The notes under the pieces are model-generated. The model ran no database searches. It had not been told where the DNA came from and saw only the letters and a program-made list of their open reading frames with translations. Made by a program: the position numbers and the translations under genes. A stretch of DNA of 64,000 nt from Diplocloster agilis. GTDB lineage: Bacteria; Bacillota; Clostridia; Lachnospirales; Lachnospiraceae. Shown piece after piece: positions 7,043 through 16,270 of this stretch (its first letter is position 1; each line of letters begins with the position of its first letter). The stretch covers positions 55,043 through 119,042 of the forward strand of contig NZ_JAHQCW010000013.1 of NCBI RefSeq assembly GCF_019042275.1. Direction: 5' to 3'.

Positions 7043-9364
7043 TTAACCGTTTCCCAATGCCTGATTGATCCGGTCGATGAGCTCATCGATCATTTCGTAA
7101 GTAATCATTTCACCGGCGCCCATATCGAGAAAACAACGGACCGGCCAGAAGGCCCACAGGAAGGATTTTTCCGTCTCAGGATTGATCTGATCCCTTGTGA
7201 GCAGTTTTCGTTCTATCAGGAAATTATAGAAGATTTCCCTGCCCTGCTCCGTGGAGAGAAGCTCCGCAAAACCACAGTTTTTGCGCAATCTGCGCACGGG
7301 CTTTTTCTCATTGTAAACCTGAAGTTTATGACTTTCCCGGATGTCCCGGCTGGAAGCGCCGATCTCTATCATAAAGGTATCGGAGTCCACGACCCAGCCT
7401 GCGGATTCCGGGTCATAATAGGCAAAGTCTCTCTCCGTCAAATCAAAGGTGACGGTCTTTGTCTCTCCCGGCTCCAGGTACACCTTTTCGAAGGCTTTTA
7501 GCTCCCGCACAGGACGGGGCAGTCCGGGAGCGGCCTGGGATATGTAGAGCTGCGCGACTTCCTTTCCGCCGTAGGCCCCCCGGTTCGTGATGTCCACGCT
7601 GACCCGGTAGGTCCCGGGAACGCGGTAGTCATCGCCGGCCTTCAGGCCCGAATAGTGAAAATTAGTGTAGGACAGCCCGTAACCGAAAGGATAGCGGGGT
7701 GTCACATCTTTTTTATCATAATACCGGTAACCCACATAGATGCCCTCATTGTAGGTCAGGTCAAACGTATTGCCCGGGAATTCCAGATAGGCGGGAGTGT
7801 CGCTTAACCGGAAGGGAATGGTGGCGGAGAGACGGCCGGAGGGATTGCTTTCTCCGAACAGGATATCGGCTACCGCTTGTCCCATGCCTTCCCCGCTGTA
7901 CCACACGTCCAGAAGCCCTTTTACTTCCGCCTCCCAGGGCATTTCGCATACGTCCCCGTTTGACAGGATGACCACAGTGTTTTCATTGGCACCGGAGACT
8001 GCGTGGATCAAAGCTTCATGTCCCTCCTGGATCGCCATGTTTTTACGGTTATAGTCGTCGTCCTCCTCGGGCAGGAAGGAACCGGCGAATACCAGGACCA
8101 GATCGGCCTCCCGTGCGGCAAGCTCTGCTTTTTTAAGCTGATCCGGGTCGATTGTGCCATCCGCGCCGTAGCCGGGGACATAGGTGACTTCCATATCCAT
8201 TTCATCGGCGTAGCGCTTGATGGCTGTCAGAGGGATATCCACCTCTTTGGCCCGGACGATGGCGCAGCCGGTTCCCTGGTATAGCGGCTGTTCGGCCAGC
8301 AGGCCGGCTACAGCCAGCTTCTTAGCAAAACCTGGCCGGATCGGCAGTATCCGGTCATTTTTCAGCAGGACCATGCTTTCCGAAGCGGCCTCTCTGGCAA
8401 GCTTGTGATGCCGGTCAAAGTCTGGCTCCGTATCGGAATCGGCAGGCGCGGATTCCGACAGGCGCTGTACCAGCTTCAGAATATTGCGTACGCGCTCATC
8501 CAGCAGCGCTTCATCGAGACGGCCGTCTTGTACCGCTTCTTCCAGATATTTGGAGGATGCAGGGCTTAAAGGCATCTGCAGGTCAATGCCGCCTTTGGAG
8601 GCCTCCACGGAATCTTTGACGGCGCCCCAGTCACAGATGACACAGCCGTCGAATCCCCATTCCTTTTTCAGAATGTCGCGGACATAGCGGTTATCTCCGC
8701 TGCACTCCTGGCCGTTGATCTTGTTATACGCGGACATGACGCTGGTGGGATCCGCTTTCTTTACTACCCGCTCATAGGGGGCCAGATAGATTTCACGCAG
8801 AGCCCTTTCTTCCGCTTTTACATTGACACGGGTTCTGCGGGTGTCGGAATTGTGGCAGGCGAAGTGCTTCATGCAGGTTCCCACACCCAGACTCTGGACA
8901 CCTTCTACCATGGCGGCAGCCATGTCGCCGGCCAGACAGGGGTCCTCGGAATAATATTCGAAGTTCCGGGCTGTCAGGGGATGCCGGCGGATATTGATAC
9001 CCGGGCCCAGCAGCAGCTGGATGCCGATACCCCGGCACTCGGCCGCGATGGCCCGGCCGACCTGGCGGATCAGATCTTTGTTCCAGGAACAGGCGATGGC
9101 TGATCCGGAGGGGAATGCCGTAGCCTCGCAGGTATTGTTAAGGGCTTTCTCGTCGTCGAAACGGCCGCTTAATGTGTCATAAAAGGTGGAAGGCTTTGGA
9201 TCGTCAGAGCCCATCTGGAACCGGACCCCGCTGGTGCCGTCGCTCATCAGGACAGACGGCACTCCGAGGTGTGGCAGGTCCAGTGTTCTCCAGGAATTTT
9301 TACCTGTGCAGAACATCACCTTCTCATGCAGGGTCATTTTTTTGATAATATCCTCTATATTCAC
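7043..9364 (-). CDS. GH3 family beta-glycosidase
   Basis: A 773-residue intracellular glycoside hydrolase of family 3, with no signal peptide. The order is a TIM barrel (about 1-290) with KHFACHN (166-172) and the nucleophile Asp245 in VICDWGA; an alpha/beta sandwich (about 320-520) whose PEEDDDYNRKN loop probably carries the acid/base glutamate; a fibronectin-III-like domain (about 560-680); and a C-terminal helical extension of about 90 residues. The start is GTG with GGAGG 8 bases upstream. It follows the binding-protein gene by 14 bp, so imported oligosaccharides or glycosides are probably hydrolysed in the cytoplasm. Beta-glucosidase-like activity is the best guess; the exact sugar is unknown. 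Confidence 0.92.
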   Translation of the reverse strand: MNIEDIIKKMTLHEKVMFCTGKNSWRTLDLPHLGVPSVLMSDGTSGVRFQMGSDDPKPSTFYDTLSGRFDDEKALNNTCEATAFPSGSAIACSWNKDLIRQVGRAIAAECRGIGIQLLLGPGINIRRHPLTARNFEYYSEDPCLAGDMAAAMVEGVQSLGVGTCMKHFACHNSDTRRTRVNVKAEERALREIYLAPYERVVKKADPTSVMSAYNKINGQECSGDNRYVRDILKKEWGFDGCVICDWGAVKDSVEASKGGIDLQMPLSPASSKYLEEAVQDGRLDEALLDERVRNILKLVQRLSESAPADSDTEPDFDRHHKLAREAASESMVLLKNDRILPIRPGFAKKLAVAGLLAEQPLYQGTGCAIVRAKEVDIPLTAIKRYADEMDMEVTYVPGYGADGTIDPDQLKKAELAAREADLVLVFAGSFLPEEDDDYNRKNMAIQEGHEALIHAVSGANENTVVILSNGDVCEMPWEAEVKGLLDVWYSGEGMGQAVADILFGESNPSGRLSATIPFRLSDTPAYLEFPGNTFDLTYNEGIYVGYRYYDKKDVTPRYPFGYGLSYTNFHYSGLKAGDDYRVPGTYRVSVDITNRGAYGGKEVAQLYISQAAPGLPRPVRELKAFEKVYLEPGETKTVTFDLTERDFAYYDPESAGWVVDSDTFMIEIGASSRDIRESHKLQVYNEKKPVRRLRKNCGFAELLSTEQGREIFYNFLIERKLLTRDQINPETEKSFLWAFWPVRCFLDMGAGEMITYEMIDELIDRINQALGNG

Positions 9365-9378
9365 AAAATAACCTCCGT

Positions 9379-10725
9379 TTACTCGGTCTTTAAGTTATCC
9401 CAGCCGTTCTGAAGCTCACGGGTGAAAGCCGCGCCGTCGATGTTGCCGGCCACCAGCTTCTGTACGGCCTCCCCGGCCGCCTGGGCAAATCCGTCCGGAT
9501 AATAGGAATGATACATGCCATATACCTTACCCTGATTAATATAGGAAGAAAGATCTGTTCCCAGTTCACCGATGCTGTCCGGGTCCGCTTCAAAGGACCG
9601 GAAGGCGGGAATCATCTGCAGATCGGTGGTCATGCATTTCTGTCCCTCCGGGGTGGTGGAAAGCCAGGTAAAGAATTCCTTGATCTCTTCCTTTGCCTCA
9701 GAGTCCTTGTTGATGCCCCAGTATCCGGTTACCCCGGCGAACAGCATATCGTTGGCTTCCTTGTCATCATCGATGGGGAAAGGCATTAAGCCCGCGGACA
9801 GATCCGGTCCGGCTTCGTCCAGCGTGGGCTGGTTCCAGTTTCCTCCCAGGGTCATAGCCACTTCCTGGTTGCTGAACAGGGAAGTCTGGGTGTTGAAGTC
9901 GGTATTCATCGGGTTCGTGCATTTGGATACGTCATAGAGCAGATAATCCGCCAGCGTCAGGAATACGGGGTTATCCACGAAAGTGGTGCTGCCGTCGTTT
10001 AATCCCTGGAGGAACGCCATGGGGTCCTCTTGTCTGGCAATCCCTACATTTACCATAAAGTTTCCGGCCTGATACCAATCCATGTAAGGCTGTGTGATGG
10101 GGGAAATGCCTGCCGCTTCTAATTTATCCACGGCTGCCTTCATCTCGGTAAGCGTGGTGGGCACCTGGGTGATTCCCGCCTGTTCAAACAGTTTTTTATT
10201 GTACATATAACCGTAGCCTTCCACGGAAACCGGCAGTCCATATACGCCGCCGTCGATGGTAATGTCCTGCTTAGCCAGGTCAATCATATCCGCTACCCAG
10301 GGCTGGTCGCTTAAGTCTTCCAAGTGGGACTGCCACAGCTTCGCGTCCGCGTTACCTACGATGGTAAACACGTCCGGAGCCTGTCCGCCGGTAAACTTGG
10401 TCTTTAATGAGGTAAAATAGTTATCGGCCTCGGATTCCACCACGAATTCCACCTCCGGATGCATCTCGGAATATTGTTTGCATACATTTTTCAATGCCTC
10501 GTCGATCTGGATCTTCAGCTGATAGATGTAGATGGTCTTTTTCTCTGTGGTTCCTGCATCGGCAGTGCCTGCGCCTTTATCGCCTGCGGCTTCCCCGCTG
10601 TCCTGTGCGGCCGGGGTCTTTTCCGGGGCGGCATCACCGGAACCTGTGGTAACTCCGCAGCCAAACATGCCCAGGGCCATCACACCTGACAACAGCAGTG
10701 CCAAAAGTCTTTTTCTCTCTTTCAT
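9379..10725 (-). CDS. Sugar ABC transporter substrate-binding lipoprotein (CUT1)
   Basis: A 448-residue extracellular solute-binding protein of the family-1 sugar type. The N terminus has a basic stretch, a hydrophobic segment and the lipobox MFGCG, so it should be lipid-anchored at the outer face of the membrane. A low-complexity Gly/Ala/Thr/Glu linker follows, then a typical bilobal fold. It sits between the two permease genes and the GH3 gene on the minus strand. AGGAGG precedes the ATG. No ATPase gene is present; CUT1 importers commonly share an MsmX-type ATPase encoded elsewhere. Confidence 0.92.
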   Translation of the reverse strand: MKERKRLLALLLSGVMALGMFGCGVTTGSGDAAPEKTPAAQDSGEAAGDKGAGTADAGTTEKKTIYIYQLKIQIDEALKNVCKQYSEMHPEVEFVVESEADNYFTSLKTKFTGGQAPDVFTIVGNADAKLWQSHLEDLSDQPWVADMIDLAKQDITIDGGVYGLPVSVEGYGYMYNKKLFEQAGITQVPTTLTEMKAAVDKLEAAGISPITQPYMDWYQAGNFMVNVGIARQEDPMAFLQGLNDGSTTFVDNPVFLTLADYLLYDVSKCTNPMNTDFNTQTSLFSNQEVAMTLGGNWNQPTLDEAGPDLSAGLMPFPIDDDKEANDMLFAGVTGYWGINKDSEAKEEIKEFFTWLSTTPEGQKCMTTDLQMIPAFRSFEADPDSIGELGTDLSSYINQGKVYGMYHSYYPDGFAQAAGEAVQKLVAGNIDGAAFTRELQNGWDNLKTE

Positions 10726-10765
10726 ATACGTTTCCTCCTTCAGTGTTTACGGTTTTGTTTTATAT

Positions 10766-11593
10766 TTATCCCTTTACAGCTCCGGCCAGAATACCGCCGA
10801 CGATTTTTTTCTGTAACAGGACGAATACCACTAATATAGGAACAATGGAGATCACCAGCGCCGGAAGCGCCAGATCCCACTGGCTGGAATACTGGCTGAA
10901 CAGTTTCTTGATCGCCAGCTGGATCGTGCTCAGCTGGCTGCTGTCCAGCAGGATCAGCGGAACGATAAAGTCGTTCCAGATCCAGAAGATATCCATGACG
11001 AAGATCGTCACCATGGTGGGCTGCAGCAGCGGAAGAATGATCTGCCAGAATACCCGCACCGGGCCGCAGCCGTCTACTATGGCCGCCTCCTCAAGCTCAT
11101 AGGGGAGAGATTTCACCGCGCCCTGTGTCATAAAGAAGGCGAAGGCCAGACCGATTCCCCAGTAGGTGACGATGGCTCCGGACAGGGAATTGTTCAGGCG
11201 GAACACCCGCATCACCTGTACCAGAGGAATCATCAGGGAGGCAAAAGGGATCAGCATGGACAGAACCAGCAGCCTGGAAAATATACGGGAATAAACGGTG
11301 GGATGCCGCTCGGACCAGTAGGCGCTCATAGCGCTTAACAGTACGATCCCGGTTACGGAGAGGACGGTCACCAGGGCGGTATTCCACATGACCCTGGGGA
11401 TTTCTACCGTTTTCCAGGCATTGATATAATTCTCCAGATGCAGGATGCCGGGAATTTCAAGAGGCCTTGCGATAATATCGCCCAGCGGCTTAAAGGAGTT
11501 CATCACCACCACGAACAGAGGATAGAGGAACACAAGGACCGCCAGTAACATGACGAGAAACAGGATGACAGATCCGATTTTACCTTTTTTCAT
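10766..11593 (-). CDS. Sugar ABC transporter permease, MalG-type
   Basis: A 275-residue inner-membrane permease with six predicted membrane segments. The cytoplasmic coupling (EAA) loop reads EAAIVDGCGPVRVFWQIILP, which contacts the shared ATPase. The C terminus ends in GAVKG, typical of MalG/AraQ-type subunits. Its start overlaps the stop of the upstream permease by 4 bases (ATGA arrangement), indicating translational coupling. Confidence 0.93.
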   Translation of the reverse strand: MKKGKIGSVILFLVMLLAVLVFLYPLFVVVMNSFKPLGDIIARPLEIPGILHLENYINAWKTVEIPRVMWNTALVTVLSVTGIVLLSAMSAYWSERHPTVYSRIFSRLLVLSMLIPFASLMIPLVQVMRVFRLNNSLSGAIVTYWGIGLAFAFFMTQGAVKSLPYELEEAAIVDGCGPVRVFWQIILPLLQPTMVTIFVMDIFWIWNDFIVPLILLDSSQLSTIQLAIKKLFSQYSSQWDLALPALVISIVPILVVFVLLQKKIVGGILAGAVKG

Positions 11594-12471
11594 TGGTACT
11601 CCCTCTCTTTCTTGCCGGTGAAGTACATCTGGATGCCGGTTATGAGCATGATAATTACAAAGAACACCAGTGACTCGGCAGTGGCTAACCCGTATTTATT
11701 GTTGGCAAACGCGTCGTTGTAAATATACAGGGCCATGGAATTAGTAGATCCATAGGGGCCGCCCTTCGTCAGCGAGTAGTTCAGCTCGAACATCTTAAAG
11801 GCGTTGGAGATCGTCCAGAACAGGCACACGGTTATGTAAGGCATACACAGAGGCAGTTTTACCTTGAAGAAGGTGCACACAGCCGACGCGCCGTCGATCC
11901 GGGCGGATTCGATCAGATCGGAAGGGACGCCCATCAGTGCGGCGGTCATGATTACCATCACATACCCCACGTTCTGCCAGACGCTGACGATCACCAGTCC
12001 GATAAACGCGGTAGACTCCGTGCCCAGCCACTGTTGGTTGAAAAAGCCCGATTGAAGCAGTTGTCCAATAGCGGGAAAGCCTGTGACGAAGATGAACTGC
12101 CATACAAAGCCCAGAATCAGGCCGCCGATCGTATTCGGCAGATAAAAGGCTACACGGAACAGCCCTTTTGCGCGGATGGCCGATGTAAGGGCTACCGCCA
12201 GCAGGGTTCCCAGCACGTTGATCAAAATAATGTTCACCACCGAGATTTTCAGTGTAAACCAGAAGGAACCCAGAAAATTAGACTTCCCGGAGAAGATTCT
12301 CACAAAGTTGTCCAGTCCGATAAACTTGATGTCATTGGCTACTCCGTTCCAGTCCGTAAACGAATAGATGACGCTGATTACAAACGGAACGACTACGGCC
12401 AGCGCAAAGGCCAGGGATGCCGGCCCCAGAAACAGCGCGTGGCGCCAAAATCCCATTTTTTGCTTTTTCAC
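11590..12471 (-). CDS. Sugar ABC transporter permease, MalF/UgpA-type
   Basis: A 293-residue membrane protein with six predicted transmembrane segments and the EAA-loop signature SARIDGASAVCTFFKVKLP. It is the first gene of the minus-strand operon 12471-5591 and forms a heterodimeric channel with the product of 10766-11593. AGGAGG lies just upstream of the start. The operon faces the AraC-type gene at 12806 across a 334-bp intergenic region. Confidence 0.93.
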   Translation of the reverse strand: MKKQKMGFWRHALFLGPASLAFALAVVVPFVISVIYSFTDWNGVANDIKFIGLDNFVRIFSGKSNFLGSFWFTLKISVVNIILINVLGTLLAVALTSAIRAKGLFRVAFYLPNTIGGLILGFVWQFIFVTGFPAIGQLLQSGFFNQQWLGTESTAFIGLVIVSVWQNVGYVMVIMTAALMGVPSDLIESARIDGASAVCTFFKVKLPLCMPYITVCLFWTISNAFKMFELNYSLTKGGPYGSTNSMALYIYNDAFANNKYGLATAESLVFFVIIMLITGIQMYFTGKKEREYQ

Positions 12472-12610
12472 AGATTACCTACCTCCTTGAAACTCCATTG
12501 ATAATGTTGTTTATTTTTGAAAGGCCGCCATATCCGTAATAACTTTTCTATTACATCATGACAGCCTCTTTACCGTGGTATGTGGGTATGTTGTTTTCTT
12601 CAGTGATTTT

Positions 12611-12639
12611 ATTATAATCCGGCTTCCGTGGAGTTTCAG
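12611..12639 (-). promoter_or_regulatory. Putative sigma-A promoter of the minus-strand importer operon
   Basis: On the minus strand a CTGAAA -35 (12634-12639) is separated by 17 bp from a perfect TATAAT -10 (12611-12616), about 140 bases before the first permease start. The weak -35 fits activator dependence, plausibly on the divergent AraC protein. The rest of 12472-12805 shows no gene. Confidence 0.5.
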
Positions 12640-12690
12640 TTCGATTATTAGCGAAAAATATGCAAAAAATTGATATTATTTAACGTAATA

Positions 12691-12719
12691 TTGACAATTT
12701 CAGAGGGATTTACCATAAT
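12691..12719 (+). promoter_or_regulatory. Strong sigma-A promoter of the AraC regulator gene
   Basis: TTGACA (12691-12696), a 17-bp spacer and CATAAT (12714-12719) form a near-consensus promoter. Transcription would start near 12726, giving a leader of about 80 bases before the ATG at 12806. It argues against translation starting at the ATG at 12731. Confidence 0.75.
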
Positions 12720-12805
12720 AAAGACAAGAAATGAAGAAAATAGAAGGTCAAATAGGAAAGAAAAATAGGAAAAAAAAGAGCCGGCAAACGGCAGAGGAGG
12801 ATTCT

Positions 12806-13693
12806 ATGGAATATCCCCACGAGACGATTAAAGTTCCTGAAAAATTTCTCGCCTGGGTGTATGTACACACAGAGAACCAGATCATGGAGGTGGATAAACA
12901 CTGGCACCGCAGCCTGGAGCTGACCTACATCCTGTGGGGGGACTGCCTGTTTGATGTGGGCGGCCGCAGGTTCGTGGCGAAGGCCGGGGATCTGGTCCTG
13001 ATCAACGGGGGAGAGGTGCACGGCTGCCATATGAATTATTCAAGCCCTGCGGAGGCCATCACTATTATATTTCCCGTGGCTTTTTTAAAACAGATTTACC
13101 CCGCTTATGAGGATATCTGTTTTGTGCTGGATCAGGAGAAAGCCGGTTATACCCAGCTGGGCAGAATCTTTAAAGAAATTTTTCCGGTGTTCAGCAACCG
13201 GAAAACGAATCTTCATTACCAGCTGAAGCTGAACAGCAGTTTCTATGAGATCTTATATATACTTCTCACCGAGTTCAAGAGGGAGAAGGAGGTGCCTACC
13301 GCCATCAAAACCCAGAAGTACATGGAGCGGTGCCAGGATATTATAGCCTATATCGATACGCATTACCGGGAGACGATTTCTCTGGATACCCTGTCCAGGG
13401 ACTACGGAATATCCAAGGAACATCTGTCACGGACCTTTAAAGAGTGCATGGGCACCACATTTAAGAAATATCTGACCAGTATCCGCATGCACCACGCCTA
13501 CCAGGACCTTACGGAAAGCGACTACTCCATCCTGCAGATCGCTCTGGACAATGGTTTCTCCGACAGCAGATCCTTTACCAGGGCTTTCCAGCACTATTAC
13601 GGGCAGCCGCCCCTGAAATACCGGAAGTCCCTGGCAGGCCCCAACATGTCCCATGTGAAAAATCCCTATCTGCGGACACACGGCTACCTGTAA
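12806..13693 (+). CDS. AraC family transcriptional regulator with cupin sensor domain
   Basis: This 295-residue regulator has an N-terminal cupin-like ligand pocket (HWHRSLELTYI to GGEVHGC, about residues 30-80) and a C-terminal pair of helix-turn-helix motifs (about 190-290, including ISLDTLSRDYGISKEHLSRT and ALDNGFSDSRSFTRAF). Start chosen at 12806 because GAGGAGG lies 6 bases before that ATG; a longer frame from 12731 lacks a ribosome site and begins at the transcription start. It is divergent from the importer/GH3 operon and is the obvious candidate for its sugar-responsive activator. Confidence 0.9.
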   Translation: MEYPHETIKVPEKFLAWVYVHTENQIMEVDKHWHRSLELTYILWGDCLFDVGGRRFVAKAGDLVLINGGEVHGCHMNYSSPAEAITIIFPVAFLKQIYPAYEDICFVLDQEKAGYTQLGRIFKEIFPVFSNRKTNLHYQLKLNSSFYEILYILLTEFKREKEVPTAIKTQKYMERCQDIIAYIDTHYRETISLDTLSRDYGISKEHLSRTFKECMGTTFKKYLTSIRMHHAYQDLTESDYSILQIALDNGFSDSRSFTRAFQHYYGQPPLKYRKSLAGPNMSHVKNPYLRTHGYL

Positions 13694-13709
13694 ACGGTAG
13701 CGGCGGCGG

Positions 13710-16244
13710 TCAGTCTCCATTCCCATTCAAGAGTAGATGGATCTGTCTTATCATTGTCGGAATATCCAGCGGTTTGGCCAGATGACCGTTCATACCCGCG
13801 GCCAGGGCGGCCTCCACATCCTCCGCGAAGGCATCCGCGGTCATAGCCAGGATGGGGATGACGCCGGCGTCCGCACGGTCTAAGCCGCGGATCTGTTTTG
13901 TCGCCTCATACCCGTTCATGACGGGCATCTGCACGTCCATTAATATCAGGTCATAATGCCCGGGAGACGATTTTTCAAATGATTCCACACAGGCCAGGCC
14001 GTTGGAAACCACGTCCATCTGCGCGCCCAGGCCTTCCAATAATTCCCGCGCGATCTCCTGGTTCAGCATATTATCTTCCGCCAGAAGAATACGCCTGCCG
14101 GTCAGATCCTGGCTCATGTCTTTGCAAGTCGCCGCCGGTTTATCTCCCAGGACGTTTTGGCAGATACAGCGGTACAGAGCGGTTTTAAGTAACGGCTTCT
14201 GAAGAAAATCTTTTATGCCGGCAGCGGCAGCTTCCTCCTCCATACCCGCGCAATCATACGCGGACAGGAGAAGAGACGGCGGTTTTTCGCCCGTCTGCTC
14301 CAGGATTGCCAGGGCTGTCCCGACCGCGTCCGGATCCTCCAATTCCGCGTCCAACAGGATCAAAGTGTAATCATTCCCGTGGCTGTGGGCGGCGGCCGCT
14401 TTCTGTACGGCCGCTTCTCCTGACGGAACAAGATCCGGGCTTAGCCCCAGAGCGCGCAGAAATTCTGCGGTGGTGCGGCTTTCTTCGGGATCACTGTCCG
14501 CGATGAGGATTCGGATGCCGGGCAGCGCCGGGTTTTCCTGATCGGCAGCGGCCGCAAGGAGCAGGTCCAGGTCCACGGTGAAGACGGAACCCTCCCCGGG
14601 TCTGCTGTCCACGGTGATCGTCCCCTCCATCATATCGACGATCATTTTGACAATGGCCATGCCAAGGCCGGTTCCTTCGGTCTGATGAACCCGGTCGTCC
14701 TGTTCCCGGGAAAAGGAATCAAAGATGTGCCGGAGGTATTCCGGCTTCATACCGATCCCGGTATCCGCCACGCGGATGGTCAGATGGGCTCTGTTTTCCC
14801 GGACGGAAGGGCTTTCTGTAATATCGACCCGGACCGCGCCGCCCTCCGGCGTGAATTTTACCGCGTTGGAGAGCAGGTTGATGAGCACCTGATTGAGGCG
14901 CAGCGGATCAAAAGAAAGCGTTTCGTGTGTAATGCCGTGTAAATAGATGTGGAATCCCTGGTTCTTTTGCGCAGCCGTCGGCTGTATGATTCGCACCAGA
15001 TTCGTAAGCAGTGTTTCCAGGGAAGTATCCATGTTATTCAGTTTCATTTTACCGCTTTCGATCTTGGACATATCCAGAATATCGTTGATCAGTCCCACCA
15101 GAAGCTGTCCCGACAGTTCAATGTTTTTCAGATATTCCCTGACCTTATCCGGTTCCCCGGCGTGACGGGAAGCCAATTGGGTCATACCGATGATGGCGTT
15201 CATAGGAGTGCGGATATCATGGGACATATTGGACAGAAAACGGCTTTTGGCGGTGTTCGCGCTCTCGGCGGCCAGGCGCGCGCGTTCTTCGGCCTGGAGT
15301 ATCCGCCGGGAGGTGGTTCGGTGGACGATATAAAATGCGGCCATGATCAGACCGCTTACCAGTATCAGAATGAGAAACACCTGGGAATTTTGGACAATAT
15401 TGTGGGTCTGTTCCATGATGACCCGGTTGGGGACAATGGACACCAGATACCATCCCGGCGTATTTTCCATGGGCACGTAACAGAACACGTAGTCTTCTTC
15501 CTGATAGTAGAAGCGGGCAGCCCCTTTTTTTCCAAGCTCCAATGCGGCCTGAAATGACCGGATTTCATCCGGATCATTGCCCTGCAGGTCGATGATATCA
15601 AACAGGTTTTGAAAGGTACGGTTGCTGTTGCGGTGTAGAGAGCGGATCAAAATATCCCCCTGTGGGCTGACCACATAAGAAAACCCGGTATCGTCGTAGA
15701 AAGACAGGGAAAACCGTTCCGCGACCGTAGAGAGGGGCAGGGACTTTTGCAGGAATCCCTCCGCTCCGTCCTTAAATGAAAACCGTTCGTAATATCCCAA
15801 CGTCCACACGCCGGTACGGCCATCCAGATACGGTTCCCGAATTCCGTTGCCCTGCAGGGCCAATAAAGCCTCGGCCTGTTCCGGGTTAAGCTTTTGCGCC
15901 TCCCCGGGCTGTGTGCCGTAACAGGTATTGGTATCCAGGCTGACGCAGATATAGGAGGAGCCGGAATCTCCGGACAGATGCAGCATTTCCTCCTGAATTG
16001 CTTTGCCGTCGCGGGAATCTTCCGCCGACAGGTCTTCGGCGAGCCAATGCAGCATCTCCATATCCTTTTCAATATAAGTATCCAGCGCATGACAGCCCTG
16101 CGCCGTTACTTCCAGGACGTCGGTTACCGATTTGAGCCACAGAGAGTTCTGTACGCTCCTGAGGTAGTAGATACTGCCCAAAAGCACGATTGACACGGAT
16201 AGGACCGCAAGGAGAAGCGTTTTCCATCTGTGTTTTATTTTCAT
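13710..16244 (-). CDS. Hybrid sensor histidine kinase with two receiver domains
   Basis: 844 residues. Membrane segment at about 10-28; an extracellular sensing region (about 30-285) resembling a dCache fold; a second membrane segment at about 287-307; HisKA with phosphoacceptor His342 in SNMSHDIRTPMNAIIG; HATPase_c with NLLSNAVKF and the DTGIGM, GTGLGM boxes; a first receiver (about 577-700) retaining Asp632 and Lys683; and a second receiver (about 716-840) with LLAEDN and Asp770 in LILMD. No HPt domain is present, so phosphotransfer must continue elsewhere. It lies 26 bp after an orphan sugar-type binding protein, whose product is a likely sensory partner. Confidence 0.93.
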   Translation of the reverse strand: MKIKHRWKTLLLAVLSVSIVLLGSIYYLRSVQNSLWLKSVTDVLEVTAQGCHALDTYIEKDMEMLHWLAEDLSAEDSRDGKAIQEEMLHLSGDSGSSYICVSLDTNTCYGTQPGEAQKLNPEQAEALLALQGNGIREPYLDGRTGVWTLGYYERFSFKDGAEGFLQKSLPLSTVAERFSLSFYDDTGFSYVVSPQGDILIRSLHRNSNRTFQNLFDIIDLQGNDPDEIRSFQAALELGKKGAARFYYQEEDYVFCYVPMENTPGWYLVSIVPNRVIMEQTHNIVQNSQVFLILILVSGLIMAAFYIVHRTTSRRILQAEERARLAAESANTAKSRFLSNMSHDIRTPMNAIIGMTQLASRHAGEPDKVREYLKNIELSGQLLVGLINDILDMSKIESGKMKLNNMDTSLETLLTNLVRIIQPTAAQKNQGFHIYLHGITHETLSFDPLRLNQVLINLLSNAVKFTPEGGAVRVDITESPSVRENRAHLTIRVADTGIGMKPEYLRHIFDSFSREQDDRVHQTEGTGLGMAIVKMIVDMMEGTITVDSRPGEGSVFTVDLDLLLAAAADQENPALPGIRILIADSDPEESRTTAEFLRALGLSPDLVPSGEAAVQKAAAAHSHGNDYTLILLDAELEDPDAVGTALAILEQTGEKPPSLLLSAYDCAGMEEEAAAAGIKDFLQKPLLKTALYRCICQNVLGDKPAATCKDMSQDLTGRRILLAEDNMLNQEIARELLEGLGAQMDVVSNGLACVESFEKSSPGHYDLILMDVQMPVMNGYEATKQIRGLDRADAGVIPILAMTADAFAEDVEAALAAGMNGHLAKPLDIPTMIRQIHLLLNGNGD

Positions 16245-16270
16245 GTTTCATTCCTCCAGCGTAATCCAAT

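Larger units (their letters stand above)
4596..8958 (-). repeat. Right arm of the inverted duplication
   Basis: This is the reverse complement of 1-4363. The right arm is continuous with the rest of the operon: its GH3 gene runs on past 8958 to a proper start at 9364, and the transporter genes follow. It therefore looks like the ancestral copy and the left arm the duplicate, as far as this window shows. Confidence 0.97.
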
